A stretch of 35,565 nucleotides of DNA from Gemmatimonadota bacterium (GCA_947462095.1 CANHNQ010000021.1:1-35565); one strand, 5' to 3'. Shown: positions 17,145 to 25,745, numbered from the stretch's first letter. Notes: a model not told the origin generated them from the sequence alone. Numbers and translations are program-made.

Positions 17145-17229
17145 TACCCGGAGCGGGACTCGAACCCGCACGTCCTTTGGGGACAGGAGATTTTAAGTCT
17201 CACGCGTCTACCGGTTTCGCCATCCGGGT
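17145..17229 (-). tRNA. tRNA-Leu (anticodon UAA)
   Basis: The minus strand folds as an 85-nt class II tRNA. The acceptor ACCCGGA pairs fully with TCCGGGT, followed by discriminator A. The D-arm has GAAACCGGTAGAC, the anticodon loop is CTTAAAA (anticodon TAA), the long variable arm pairs GTCC with GGAC, and the T-arm is GCGGG-TTCGAGT-CCCGC. The sequence is close to E. coli tRNA-Leu(UAA). The 3' CCA is not encoded, so it must be added by nucleotidyltransferase. The outermost anticodon-stem pair looks mismatched (T-C). Confidence 0.95.
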
Positions 17230-17302
17230 ATCGCGCCGTCGACGCACCATCACAGGCCCCGCACGGTCGTCGGAGCTTAGCGCGCCGCACCTCACAACGC
17301 AA

Positions 17303-17329
17303 AACGGGAGCGCCGATGCGCCCCCGTTT
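17303..17329 (-). terminator. Rho-independent terminator between tRNA-Gly and tRNA-Leu
   Basis: On the minus strand AAACGGGGGCGC-ATCG-GCGCTCCCGTTTT forms a stem of about 11 pairs with one G-T pair and a four-base loop, ending in TTTT. It lies 33 bases after the tRNA-Gly end. If active, tRNA-Leu needs its own promoter in the next 70 bases, where none is obvious, so read-through is likely. Confidence 0.65.
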
Positions 17330-17361
17330 GCGAACTGTCGTGCTACCGATTCTTCGATCAG

Positions 17362-17434
17362 AGCGGGAAACGGGACTCGAACCCGCGACCCCAACCTTGG
17401 CAAGGTTGTGCTCTACCAACTGAGCTATTCCCGC
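17362..17434 (-). tRNA. tRNA-Gly (anticodon GCC)
   Basis: The minus strand gives a complete 73-nt cloverleaf: acceptor GCGGGAA with TTCCCGC, D-arm GCTC-AGTTGGTA-GAGC, anticodon stem CAACC/GGTTG around TTGCCAA (anticodon GCC), variable loop GGGTC, and T-arm GCGGG-TTCGAGT-CCCGT. The discriminator is T and CCA is not encoded. A promoter lies directly upstream. Confidence 0.97.
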
Positions 17435-17443
17435 ACAGCACGC

Positions 17444-17472
17444 ACGTTAGCAGGGCGGCCCGAGCCGGACAA
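17444..17472 (-). promoter_or_regulatory. Promoter of the tRNA-Gly gene
   Basis: On the minus strand TTGTCC (17467-17472) is followed after exactly 17 bases by TAACGT (17444-17449). The start point would fall near 17437, a few bases before the mature tRNA 5' end at 17434. It lies in the 52-base gap after the glycosidase-like gene and resembles the rplM promoter. Confidence 0.6.
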
Positions 17473-17486
17473 GCGGCCGGGAGCAA

Positions 17487-19301
17487 TCAGGCCCGAAGCC
17501 CCAGCGCATGTGCGGCATACCACACGGTGTGCGCCAGCAACCCCGCCAACGCGGCGTCACCGCCGTTGCGGATCGCCCGACCCTCCGAATCCACAAATTC
17601 GGCGGCGATCCCGTTGTCGAGCGGGGCGCGACGGAGCCAGCCGAGCACGTCCTGCGCTTCCGGCCCGAGTAAGCGGGCGATCTGCGGCAGCAAGGGGGAC
17701 GCCGAGACCTCGGAAGCGTTGCCAGCAGCCCCCTCGGCGCGCAGCGCGCGCACCGAGCGACGATAGAGCGAATCGTCGCGGTCGAGCGCGTCATACATCG
17801 GCAACCACAGCAACGAGCCAACCGCATCATCGTCGAGCGACGCGTTGCCGGTGAGGTCGACGGACACCGCCAGGCGGGCCTTCTCGCCGCGATCAACCGC
17901 GAAATGCCGACGGATCGCCGCGCGCACCGCGGACGGGTCCTCGACGCCCGCCGCTGCGTCCTCGTCGAGTGTGCGACGGAAGACATCGAGGGCCAGCGCG
18001 ACGACGGCGTTCCCATGCAGCGTGAACGGGTATTTGGCCGGTGCGCCCGACGGCATCACTTCCGTGGAATACAGCGGGACACGTTCATCCCGTCGCGCCG
18101 TGATGTCTTCCGAGGCCAGATACAGCGTGTCCGCCACGACGGGATCCTCGACGATCTGATCGTCTTCCGAGTCTCGGATATACCGATCGGTGGCGATGGC
18201 AAACGCCGCCGGCCCTTCAATGCTGAAGCCGGGCTGAAAGAGGGTGCCATCGATGTAGTGCACCCCCTGTCCCGGCGCGTAGCCGTGCAGTTCACAGGCG
18301 CGCACCAGCAGTTCGCGTGCGAGACCGGTGTCCGCCAGCTGTACGGCCGGCAACGTCCACATGAGTGCTTCCCAATCGCGCACCGTGCACCCCATCGAGT
18401 GCCAGGGCGCCCGGGAGCGCACGAGGTAGTAATGCGCGTCGTCGAGCCCGCGTCCGACGCCGTAGAAGTACGCGAAGAGCAGATTCCGGTTCACGATCCG
18501 GTCCATCACGTCGCTGCCGGTTGTCTGTTCGAGCGCCGCCAGCGCTTCGCGGGTCGCCGTCACCAGCGCGCGCCACCCACGCCGTCGCAGCACCGCGACC
18601 GTGGCTTGCGCGCCATCGCGCTCGGGACCGACGGCAACATAGAACGCGACCTGCACGGCGCCGTTCGCCGGAGCGACGAGCGCCCGCCGAATCGCAAACG
18701 GTCGCGCCTCGCGCGATGGGCCGGCGGGTACCTCGAGTGTGGCGGGGCCGTCACTGCCGATGGCAATCGCGGCGAGCCCGGGAATGGCCGTCCCCTCGAG
18801 CAGCAGCACCTCATCGGGACCGATGCTCACAAGGTGGTCGTCGTCGAACGGACGGGGCGTCCGAACGCGCTGCTGGCGATGGCCCAGTGCCCCTTCCAGC
18901 GCGATCTCGATCGGCACGTCCGTACCACCGCGATTCTCCACCGCGAAGGTGTACACCGCGCCCGCCATGTCGGCATCGCGGCCGTACGGTGCAAAGAGGG
19001 TTCCACGCACCACGAGGGATCCAACCGTGCAGGTGAAGGTGGGTAACCACCCCACGGCCCGCTCCCACGCCATCCCTTCGGCCGCCAGCACGCGGACTTC
19101 TCCATCAACACGCAACACCGGGCCCATGAGCGGGGTACCCTGCCCCGTGAGGAAGTCCGGCGCACCGGCAAACTCGATCGCGGCCCGTGCGCCGCGATGG
19201 AGCACCCCGAGGGCGTGAATGGCGCCATCCATCGGATTGATGCACGGCAGGGTCAGCCAGTGGTTACCGGTGAGTTGCCACGGGACAGAAGGAAGATGCA
19301 C
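17487..19301 (-). CDS. Large glycosidase-like protein, probable alpha-helical toroid domain
   Basis: I do not recognise a named family with certainty. The 604-residue protein has a beta-rich N-terminal half (to about 255; NHWLTLPCINPMDGAIHALG, later VYTFAVENRGGTDVPIEIALEG) and a helical second half with aromatic stretches such as NRNLLFAYFYGVGRGLDD, WHSMGCTVRDWEALMWTLPA and the segment TLFQPGFSIEGPAAFAIATDRYI. This layout, a beta-sandwich followed by an (alpha/alpha)6 barrel, is typical of glycogen-debranching-like and other six-hairpin glycosidases. Asp/Glu residues in VRDWEALMW and QPGFSIEGP are candidate catalytic or binding residues. No signal peptide is seen, so it is probably cytoplasmic. 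The start is GTG 19301 (MHLPSVPWQ); the next ATG would remove 23 residues. It stands alone, divergent from the outer-membrane protein gene. Substrate is unknown. Confidence 0.75.
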   Translation of the reverse strand: MHLPSVPWQLTGNHWLTLPCINPMDGAIHALGVLHRGARAAIEFAGAPDFLTGQGTPLMGPVLRVDGEVRVLAAEGMAWERAVGWLPTFTCTVGSLVVRGTLFAPYGRDADMAGAVYTFAVENRGGTDVPIEIALEGALGHRQQRVRTPRPFDDDHLVSIGPDEVLLLEGTAIPGLAAIAIGSDGPATLEVPAGPSREARPFAIRRALVAPANGAVQVAFYVAVGPERDGAQATVAVLRRRGWRALVTATREALAALEQTTGSDVMDRIVNRNLLFAYFYGVGRGLDDAHYYLVRSRAPWHSMGCTVRDWEALMWTLPAVQLADTGLARELLVRACELHGYAPGQGVHYIDGTLFQPGFSIEGPAAFAIATDRYIRDSEDDQIVEDPVVADTLYLASEDITARRDERVPLYSTEVMPSGAPAKYPFTLHGNAVVALALDVFRRTLDEDAAAGVEDPSAVRAAIRRHFAVDRGEKARLAVSVDLTGNASLDDDAVGSLLWLPMYDALDRDDSLYRRSVRALRAEGAAGNASEVSASPLLPQIARLLGPEAQDVLGWLRRAPLDNGIAAEFVDSEGRAIRNGGDAALAGLLAHTVWYAAHALGLRA

Positions 19302-19335
19302 AGCACGCTCTTGAGTGACGGGACGAGGGGGTTCG

Positions 19336-19364
19336 TTGACGCCCCCTCCGATGAGGGCTAATCT
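19336..19364 (+). promoter_or_regulatory. Promoter of the outer-membrane-type protein gene
   Basis: TTGACG (19336-19341) is followed after exactly 17 bases by TAATCT (19359-19364). Transcription would start near 19371, giving a leader of about 83 nt to the proposed start codon. The spacer contains GGGGG/CCCCC-like inverted sequence (ccccctccgatgaggg), which may be an operator or chance. Confidence 0.6.
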
Positions 19365-19453
19365 AGCCGGTTCGGCGCACGACGCTCCCAGCCAACGCCC
19401 ACACGGGACGTCCCTGGGGCGCGGCCTGCTTCATCTCGCACACGACCTCCCCC

Positions 19454-21160
19454 TTGGCCTCGCACCAATTGCTGCCCGCGCACTCTCCCGCCTCATCGCT
19501 TCGCTGGTCGCTTGCCGTCGCCGGCCTGTTGGCGGTGAGCGCCGCCGCGCGTCCGGTCGTCGTGCACGCTCAAGCCGTGGCCGGTCTCGGCGATGATGCG
19601 ATTCCCTTGCCGAAGGGCAGCAAACGGTTCCTGATCTCGGGCTTGTGGAACGACTGGGATGCCGTGTCCACCGCGTCGACGACTGGCGGGCCGAACCGAC
19701 GGCCGCTGTTCGGCGCACTGGCCACGTCGCAAGCGGGCGTCGCGATCTTTCCCCAACTCGTAGCCGCCGAAGCCGGACTCCGGACCCTCACCGGTCAGGC
19801 CAGTTTCGCGCTCTCGCTCGGCGCCCTCGATGCCGCGGGTGAAGTCCGACAGAGCGTCGCCCCGCTTGGTCTCAGCGTAGGGGTGTCCCGCCGCCTCTCG
19901 TTGCGGCTGCTCGTGCCGTATGTCGAGTCGCGCGACGTGTCGGAGCTCCTGCTCAATCGCGTGGGCTCGACCGCCAACGTGGGCATGAACCCCGCGTATA
20001 CCGCCAGCACCGGCGCCACCGCGCGCTCCACGAATGGCGCGGTGCTCTCGCAGCTCGACCGTGCGCAGACGCAATTGACGGCCGAGATCACCCGGTGTGC
20101 CTCGACGACCGCGTCCGGGTGCGATGCGATCCGCGCCAACAGGGCGGCGGCTCAGGCACTCCTGGCGCGGGCCGGCGCGACGCGCGCAGCCATTGCGTCA
20201 GTGTACGGCGATGCGAAGAGCGGCGGCGCGCCCGTGGTTCCCATCGACAACGGCACGGCACACGCCGCGGTGCGAACCACGATCGCGACGCTCCGCACTG
20301 ATTTTGCCGCCTTTGGTGTCACCAACATCGCAGAAGGGGCAGCACCGGCCGGAGCGACCACCATTTACGGCCCCGGCGGCATCGCGCGCATCGTGCGCGA
20401 TACGGCGTGGAAGCTAGGCTACGACCGGCTCGGCAACACGCGGCGCGCCGGCATCGGTGATATCGACCTCACGGCGTCCTACTTGCTGTACGATAGCTTC
20501 GACGGCAACCAGGTCCGTCGCCTGCTGACACCGCAACGTGGTATCCGCACGATGCTCACCGCCGGATGGCGTTTCGGAACCGCGGGCGCCGACCGCACCG
20601 GCGATGCCTTCGACGTACCGATCGGCGAAGGCGCCAATGCGCTGCTCGTGCGCAGCACCACCGACCTCGTGCTCACGCGATCCTTCTGGACAAGCGCAAC
20701 GGTGCGCGCGGTCAAGCCGCTGTCGGACCAGATCGCCATCGCACTTCCGCTGCGCAACGAGGCGAATGTGTTCGACGCGTTCACGGTGGGTGATGCGACG
20801 CGCGCACTCGGCACCCGTCTCGAACTCGAAGTCGCGCCGCGGCTATCGATCGGCCAATTCTTCGGCATTTCCGCCGCGTATCTCGTCCGCCAGTGGGGCG
20901 CCGATCGCTACGAGGGGAGTGGCGCGCCCGCGAGCGACTCGGAGCGGCGCAGCTACGAAATGCCATCGCGCACCATGCACGCCGCCGCATTCGGTGCGAC
21001 CTTCTCCACCCTTGCCAGCTATGTACGGGGCCGTTCCCGCTTTCCCGCCGAAGTGATCTACTCGCACACGCTGCCGATCTCAGGCTCCGGGGCTACGGTG
21101 CCGTGGGCAACCAGCGACCGGCTCGAGCTGCGCGTCTATACGGGCTTTCCGCGGCGCTGA
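19454..21160 (+). CDS. Secreted protein, probable outer-membrane beta-barrel, function unknown
   Basis: I do not recognise a family. The 568-residue precursor has a long N-region ending in an arginine, a hydrophobic core (SLAVAGLLAVSAAA) and a plausible cleavage site at VHA-QA near residue 40. The mature part alternates polar and hydrophobic residues in short strands (SLGALDAAGEV, LSVGVSRRLSLRLLVPYVE, GIGDIDLTASYLLYD, SFWTSATVRAVKPL) and ends in a strand with aromatic residues (LELRVYTGFPRR), as in outer-membrane barrels. An Ala-rich helical insert (about 195-235, SQLDRAQTQLTAEITRC onward, with two Cys nearby) interrupts the strands. The start is TTG 19454, the first in frame with the signal sequence; it has no Shine-Dalgarno, so the start is uncertain. 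The gene overlaps the end of recN tail to tail by 25 bases. Confidence 0.75.
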   Translation: MASHQLLPAHSPASSLRWSLAVAGLLAVSAAARPVVVHAQAVAGLGDDAIPLPKGSKRFLISGLWNDWDAVSTASTTGGPNRRPLFGALATSQAGVAIFPQLVAAEAGLRTLTGQASFALSLGALDAAGEVRQSVAPLGLSVGVSRRLSLRLLVPYVESRDVSELLLNRVGSTANVGMNPAYTASTGATARSTNGAVLSQLDRAQTQLTAEITRCASTTASGCDAIRANRAAAQALLARAGATRAAIASVYGDAKSGGAPVVPIDNGTAHAAVRTTIATLRTDFAAFGVTNIAEGAAPAGATTIYGPGGIARIVRDTAWKLGYDRLGNTRRAGIGDIDLTASYLLYDSFDGNQVRRLLTPQRGIRTMLTAGWRFGTAGADRTGDAFDVPIGEGANALLVRSTTDLVLTRSFWTSATVRAVKPLSDQIAIALPLRNEANVFDAFTVGDATRALGTRLELEVAPRLSIGQFFGISAAYLVRQWGADRYEGSGAPASDSERRSYEMPSRTMHAAAFGATFSTLASYVRGRSRFPAEVIYSHTLPISGSGATVPWATSDRLELRVYTGFPRR

Positions 21161-22860
21161 CGCACGGGGGCCGCGACCGTCGACTCGGCGTCTTCGTCCT
21201 CGCCGCGCACCAACAATTCACGCGCATGCGCGCGGCTGACTTCGCGATCGGCGTCACCGCCCAGCATGCGCGCGATCTCCACGACACGGGACTCTTCGCG
21301 CACGATCGTCGTATCGGCCGTGGTGACGGTGCCGATCGCGCTCTTGCGCACCACGACGTGATGATGAGCGCGCGCGGCGATCTGGGCGAGGTGTGAGATC
21401 GCCAGCACCTGATGGTGCTTCGCCACGCGGCGCATGAGCGCCCCCACCTGCCAGGCCACCGCGCCGCCGATACCGGCATCGACTTCGTCGAAGACGAGCG
21501 TCGGCACCTGCTGGAGCCGCGCGAGGACGGTACTGAGCGCCAGCATCACGCGCGCGAGTTCGCCGCCGGATGCCAGCCGGCCCAGCGGGCGCGCCTCGCT
21601 GCCAGCGTTCAACGCGGCCACGAAGGTGACCTGCTCCGCACCGAAGGCACTGATCTGTTCGACCGGGGTGAGCAGGACCTGAACGCGCCCCTCCGGCATT
21701 CCGAGCTCTGGGAGTAGTTGCGTGACGGCACGGGCCAACTGCTGGGCGCCCGACTGACGACGGCGCGTGAGCTCCGCGGCCGCTTCAGCCAGAGCGCCTT
21801 CGGACGCCGCGCGCGCGTCGGCGATCGCCGCCAGATCGAGCGTGCCTCCATCTACGAGACCAAGCTCAGCGCGTGCCTGTGCGCCAGTCTCAATGACCTC
21901 TTGGAGGGTCGGGCCGTGCTTCCGCATTAGCGACAGCAGCTGATCGCGACGCCGCTCCATCGAACGCAGTCGCGCCGGATCCGCCTCGATCGATTCGGCA
22001 TACGTCTCGAGCTCGCGCACGAGTTCGTCCAGCGCATACACCGCCGCATCGAAGCCGACCTGCCACCGCCCCGTATCCGGATCGATGCGCTCGAGCGAGA
22101 CCAGTGCCCGTCGCACACTCGCCAATCGTGTGAGCGCAGCGCGTTCATCTCCGGAAATCGCGGTCGCGGCTTGCGCCGCCACGGACTGCAGCTCTTCGGC
22201 ATGCGACAACCGGCGGATCTCACCATCGAGCGTCTCGTCTTCTCCGACGACGGGATTCGCCTCGTCGATTTCGTGCACCACAAAGCGGAGATAGTCTGCG
22301 CGCTTGGCCGCCTCGTGGCGGCGGCTCTCGAGCTCTCGCTCACGCGCTCGCAAGGCGCCGAGTTGCGCGAACGCGTCGGCGACACGGGCACGAATGTCGA
22401 GCGCGCCGATAAAGGCATCAAGCACGTCACGCTGATGGTCGGCGTCGACCAGCTGCCGCGAATCGTGCTGCCCGAGCACGCTGACCAATTGCGCGCCGAC
22501 TTCGGCGAGCACGGCGGCCGTCACGGGAGACCCGTTGATCCACGCGCGCGAACGCCCGTTGCTGCCGATCTCCCGCTTGAGGACCAGCGTTTCATCATCG
22601 GCTTCGATACCACGCTCATCCAGCATCGTGCGCAGGGCGGGCATCACCCCGGGTTCGAAGACGCCCTCCACGGTAGCTTTGTCGGCGCCGCTGCGCACGC
22701 GGTCCGTGGCCGCCCGCTCGCCCAGAAGCATCCCCAAGGCGCCGACAATCAGCGACTTGCCAGCGCCGGTCTCTCCCGTCAGCACGTTCAGCCCAGTGGC
22801 CAGCGGCAAAACGACGGTGTCGATGACCGCCACATTGCGGATACGCAGCTCGACGAGCAC
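21136..22860 (-). CDS. recN: DNA repair protein RecN
   Basis: RecN is an SMC-like ATPase that acts at DNA double-strand breaks. The 574-residue protein (E. coli 553) has Walker A GETGAGKS near 29-36 preceded by LNVLTG, the family block VLGQHDSRQLVD (near 128-139), a long coiled-coil middle (about 150-370, ELESRRHEAAKRADYL and RSMERRRDQLLSL), the ABC signature LASGGELARVMLAL and Walker B LVFDEVDAGIGG, then ISHLAQIAA. The start is GTG 22860, fixed by a full AGGAGGT site five bases upstream. It is the last gene of the xse-isp-dxs-nadK-recN run. Its last 25 bases overlap the end of the convergent secreted-protein gene. Confidence 0.97.
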   Translation of the reverse strand: MLVELRIRNVAVIDTVVLPLATGLNVLTGETGAGKSLIVGALGMLLGERAATDRVRSGADKATVEGVFEPGVMPALRTMLDERGIEADDETLVLKREIGSNGRSRAWINGSPVTAAVLAEVGAQLVSVLGQHDSRQLVDADHQRDVLDAFIGALDIRARVADAFAQLGALRARERELESRRHEAAKRADYLRFVVHEIDEANPVVGEDETLDGEIRRLSHAEELQSVAAQAATAISGDERAALTRLASVRRALVSLERIDPDTGRWQVGFDAAVYALDELVRELETYAESIEADPARLRSMERRRDQLLSLMRKHGPTLQEVIETGAQARAELGLVDGGTLDLAAIADARAASEGALAEAAAELTRRRQSGAQQLARAVTQLLPELGMPEGRVQVLLTPVEQISAFGAEQVTFVAALNAGSEARPLGRLASGGELARVMLALSTVLARLQQVPTLVFDEVDAGIGGAVAWQVGALMRRVAKHHQVLAISHLAQIAARAHHHVVVRKSAIGTVTTADTTIVREESRVVEIARMLGGDADREVSRAHARELLVRGEDEDAESTVAAPVRQRRGKPV

Positions 22861-22865
22861 GACCT

Positions 22866-22872
22866 ACCTCCT
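22866..22872 (-). promoter_or_regulatory. Strong ribosome binding site of recN, overlapping the nadK stop codon
   Basis: The minus strand reads TGAGGAGGTAGGTCGTG: the last A of the nadK stop TGA is the first base of AGGAGGT, and the GTG start follows after five bases. It fixes the recN start and is the best Shine-Dalgarno sequence in the window. Confidence 0.85.
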
Positions 22873-23741
22873 CAGATGGTCTCGCCGTCGCGCTCGGACA
22901 GTCCACCCCACCCGAGCTTGCGGCGCAATCGCGTGAAGAACGTGGTGCCCGGGAAGCGCACGATCTGCACCGCGTTGCGCGCCTTGCGAACCACCAGCGT
23001 CTCGCCACCGGTGAAGGTAGTGCCGACTTGTCCGTCGATCGTCACCAAAAGTTCTTCCGGCCCATCATCTGCACGCACCTTGACTTCAACCCCCGGCGGC
23101 AAAACCAAGGGCCGCATGGCCAGCGTGTGCGGCGACACGGGGGTAAGCACGATGCTTTCGACGGTCGGCACCACGATCGGTCCGCCGGCGGAGAGCGAAT
23201 AGCCGGTGGACCCCGTGGGCGTGGACACCACCAGCCCATCGGCGGAGTACGAACCGATCGCCTCATCGTTCACGAAGACCGTAAACTTCACCACGCGCGC
23301 GAAGCCACCCTTGTGCAGCACGACGTCATTCAGCGACAGCCAGCGGCACCGTTCGACGCCGTCGCGATTGAGCGCGCAGGACTCAAGGGCCATGCGCGGC
23401 TCCGACACGAAGTCCCCGGCGGCGAAACGCCGTACGCCCGTCTCGAACTCTTCACCGCCACACGCCGTGAGAAATCCGAGACGACCGAGGTTGATGCCCA
23501 GGATCGGCACCGTCCGACCGTCGAGGAACCGCGCGCCGCGCAGAAGGGTCCCATCACCACCAAGGGTGAACAGCGCATCGACCTGATCGGGGGTCTCGAG
23601 CTTCTCACCGTGCTCCGCGATTTCCCACAGATCCTGCTCGAACAGCAGCGTCAGTCCGAGGTCGGGCGCAATGCTGAGCAACGTGCCGAGGATCGCCGGA
23701 AGGCCGACGTATCCCTTGTGGCCGATGACGCCGACTCGCAT
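22872..23741 (-). CDS. nadK: NAD kinase
   Basis: Phosphorylates NAD to NADP, the sole route to NADP in most bacteria. The 289-residue protein has the GGDGT motif in LFTLGGDGTLLRGAR (near 60-74), NLGRLGFL (near 84-91), LNDVVLHKG (near 137-145) and the signature block STPTGSTGYSLSAGGPI (near 173-189). ATG 23741 shares one base with the dxs stop (TGATG), so initiation is coupled to dxs termination; a TTG one codon upstream is a less likely start. nadK-recN adjacency is widespread in bacteria. Confidence 0.96.
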   Translation of the reverse strand: MRVGVIGHKGYVGLPAILGTLLSIAPDLGLTLLFEQDLWEIAEHGEKLETPDQVDALFTLGGDGTLLRGARFLDGRTVPILGINLGRLGFLTACGGEEFETGVRRFAAGDFVSEPRMALESCALNRDGVERCRWLSLNDVVLHKGGFARVVKFTVFVNDEAIGSYSADGLVVSTPTGSTGYSLSAGGPIVVPTVESIVLTPVSPHTLAMRPLVLPPGVEVKVRADDGPEELLVTIDGQVGTTFTGGETLVVRKARNAVQIVRFPGTTFFTRLRRKLGWGGLSERDGETI

Positions 23742-25633
23742 CAACCCGCGAGTGCTTCGGACTCGTGCAACGCACGCACGCGATCGGCGATGCCAGCCGG
23801 GTCGAGCCCGAGCGACGACAGCTGCTTCTTGCGTGGCGCCGAATAGATAATCCGATCAGGCACGCCATGCACCGCCGTGCGCACCGTGGGGGCCTGTCGG
23901 TGAATCACCGAGCTGATGAACGCCCCGAATCCGTTGACGACGGTCCCCTCTTCGACCGTGAGCACGTGCGTATGACTCGACAGGATCGCGTTCAGCGTGA
24001 CCTCGTCGTACGGCTTCATGTACCGACAGTTCACCACGGTGACGTTCATGCCGTCGGCCGCGAGCAGGTCGGCGGCAGCCAGCGCCTGATTGACCATCGT
24101 TCCGACGGCTAGAATGGCGACGTCCCGGCCATGACGCAGCACCTCCCACGTGGCGTACGGCGTGGCGGCAATCTGCGACATCGCGCCGGGGATATCGGGC
24201 GACGCATCACGCGGATATCGGAAGCTGAACGGCCCGTCGGTATGGTCGACGGACGCGCGCAGGAGTCCAAGCATCTCCGCGCCGTTCTTCGGCGCCGTCA
24301 CCGTCATGCCGGGGATCGAAAGCATATAGGCAATGTCGTACAGGCCCATGTGCGTTTCGCCGTCCTCACCGACCAATCCGGCACGATCCATGGCAAACAC
24401 GACGGGGAGTTTCTGCAACGCCGCATCGTGGATGATGTTGTCGTAGCCGCGCTGCAGAAACGTGGAGTAGATCGTGACGATGGGGCGCACGCCGCGCGTG
24501 GCAAGCCCGGCAGCGAACGTGACGCCGTGCCCTTCGGCAATGCCGACGTCGAAGAATCGATCCGGGAACGCCTTCGCGAACGACGCTGTCCCCGTTCCCG
24601 ACGGCATGGCGGCGGTGATCACCGCGACGTCCTTCCGCTCCTCGCCGAGCTCGGCCAACCCCTTGCCGTACACCGCCGTGTAGGCCGGATTTGCCGTGGA
24701 CACCGCCAACTGTTTGCCGGTGGCCGGATCGTGACCCGGCGGAAGCGCATGCCACTTCTCGCCGTGATCACCAGCGGGAAAGCCTTTCCCCTTCTTCGTG
24801 ATCACGTGCACCAGACGGGGCGTATTCATCGCACGGACCGCGGTGAACGTCTCCAGCAACGCGTCGAGATCGTGGCCGTCGATCGGTCCGAAGTAGCGGA
24901 AGCCCAGCTCTTCGAACAGCACCCCCGGCGTCAGGAGCGACTTCACGCTCTCTTCCCATTTCCGCACGAGCGTACTCACACCGGCGAAGGGGGCCGGCGC
25001 GTTATCCACCAGATCGCCGATGCGCGAGCGCAAGCGATTGTACAGCGGATTGCGCTGGATGCTCGTGAGATACTTGTGCATCGCCCCGACGTTGGGCGCA
25101 ATCGACATCTCATTGTCGTTCAGCACGACGATGATGTCACGATCGGAATGCCCGGCGTTGTTGAGCCCCTCGTACGCCAGCCCGGAACCCATCGAGCCGT
25201 CGCCGATGATGGCGGCCACTTTGAACTGCTCGCCGAGCACGTCGCGACCGGCGGCCATGCCAAGCGCCGCCGAGATCGCGGTGGCGGCGTGTCCGGCGCC
25301 GAACGTGTCGTACTCGCTCTCGGTGCGCTTCAGGAAGCCGGAGAGTCCGCCTTCCTGCCGCAACGTCTCCATCTCCGCGTCGCGTCCCGTGAGGAGCTTG
25401 TGCGGATACGCCTGATGGCCGACGTCCCACACCAACTGGTCTTTCGGCGTTTCGAAGACCGTGTGCAGCGCGATCGTCAACTCGACCACGCCAAGCCCCG
25501 CGCCGATGTGGCCACCGGTGCGCGAGCAGACGTCGATCAAGCGCGCACGGATGTCCTGCGCGAGCGTGCGGAGCTCGTCGCGCGACAGTCCACGGAGATC
25601 CGCGGGTGAGTTGATGCCTTCGAGAATGGACAT
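23741..25633 (-). CDS. dxs: 1-deoxy-D-xylulose-5-phosphate synthase
   Basis: Condenses pyruvate and glyceraldehyde-3-phosphate, using thiamine diphosphate, to start the MEP isoprenoid pathway. The 630-residue protein has GGHIGAGLGVVELTIALH (near 40-57), VWDVGHQAYPHKLLTGR (near 68-84), the thiamine site IIGDGSMGSGLAYEGLNNAG (near 142-161), the catalytic glutamate in DVGIAEGHGVTFAAG, and DRAGLVGEDGETHMG. The length matches the family (about 620-640). ATG 25633 starts MSILEGINSPADLRGL, typical of Dxs; the preceding bases are CACCTCCTGACTCC with no Shine-Dalgarno. It follows ispA after 112 bases; that gap could hold a promoter, but I see no good one. Together with ispA it supplies precursors for quinones and cell-wall lipid carriers. 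Confidence 0.97.
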   Translation of the reverse strand: MSILEGINSPADLRGLSRDELRTLAQDIRARLIDVCSRTGGHIGAGLGVVELTIALHTVFETPKDQLVWDVGHQAYPHKLLTGRDAEMETLRQEGGLSGFLKRTESEYDTFGAGHAATAISAALGMAAGRDVLGEQFKVAAIIGDGSMGSGLAYEGLNNAGHSDRDIIVVLNDNEMSIAPNVGAMHKYLTSIQRNPLYNRLRSRIGDLVDNAPAPFAGVSTLVRKWEESVKSLLTPGVLFEELGFRYFGPIDGHDLDALLETFTAVRAMNTPRLVHVITKKGKGFPAGDHGEKWHALPPGHDPATGKQLAVSTANPAYTAVYGKGLAELGEERKDVAVITAAMPSGTGTASFAKAFPDRFFDVGIAEGHGVTFAAGLATRGVRPIVTIYSTFLQRGYDNIIHDAALQKLPVVFAMDRAGLVGEDGETHMGLYDIAYMLSIPGMTVTAPKNGAEMLGLLRASVDHTDGPFSFRYPRDASPDIPGAMSQIAATPYATWEVLRHGRDVAILAVGTMVNQALAAADLLAADGMNVTVVNCRYMKPYDEVTLNAILSSHTHVLTVEEGTVVNGFGAFISSVIHRQAPTVRTAVHGVPDRIIYSAPRKKQLSSLGLDPAGIADRVRALHESEALAG

Positions 25634-25745
25634 GACGGAGTCAGGAGGTGCGCCGCGGGAGACGACCGGGGCGGTCAGGGACGACGATCAGGTACGGCGA
25701 AACGTGGAACTGCGGCTATAAGAACTCGGGAACACAGGCGCCGGG

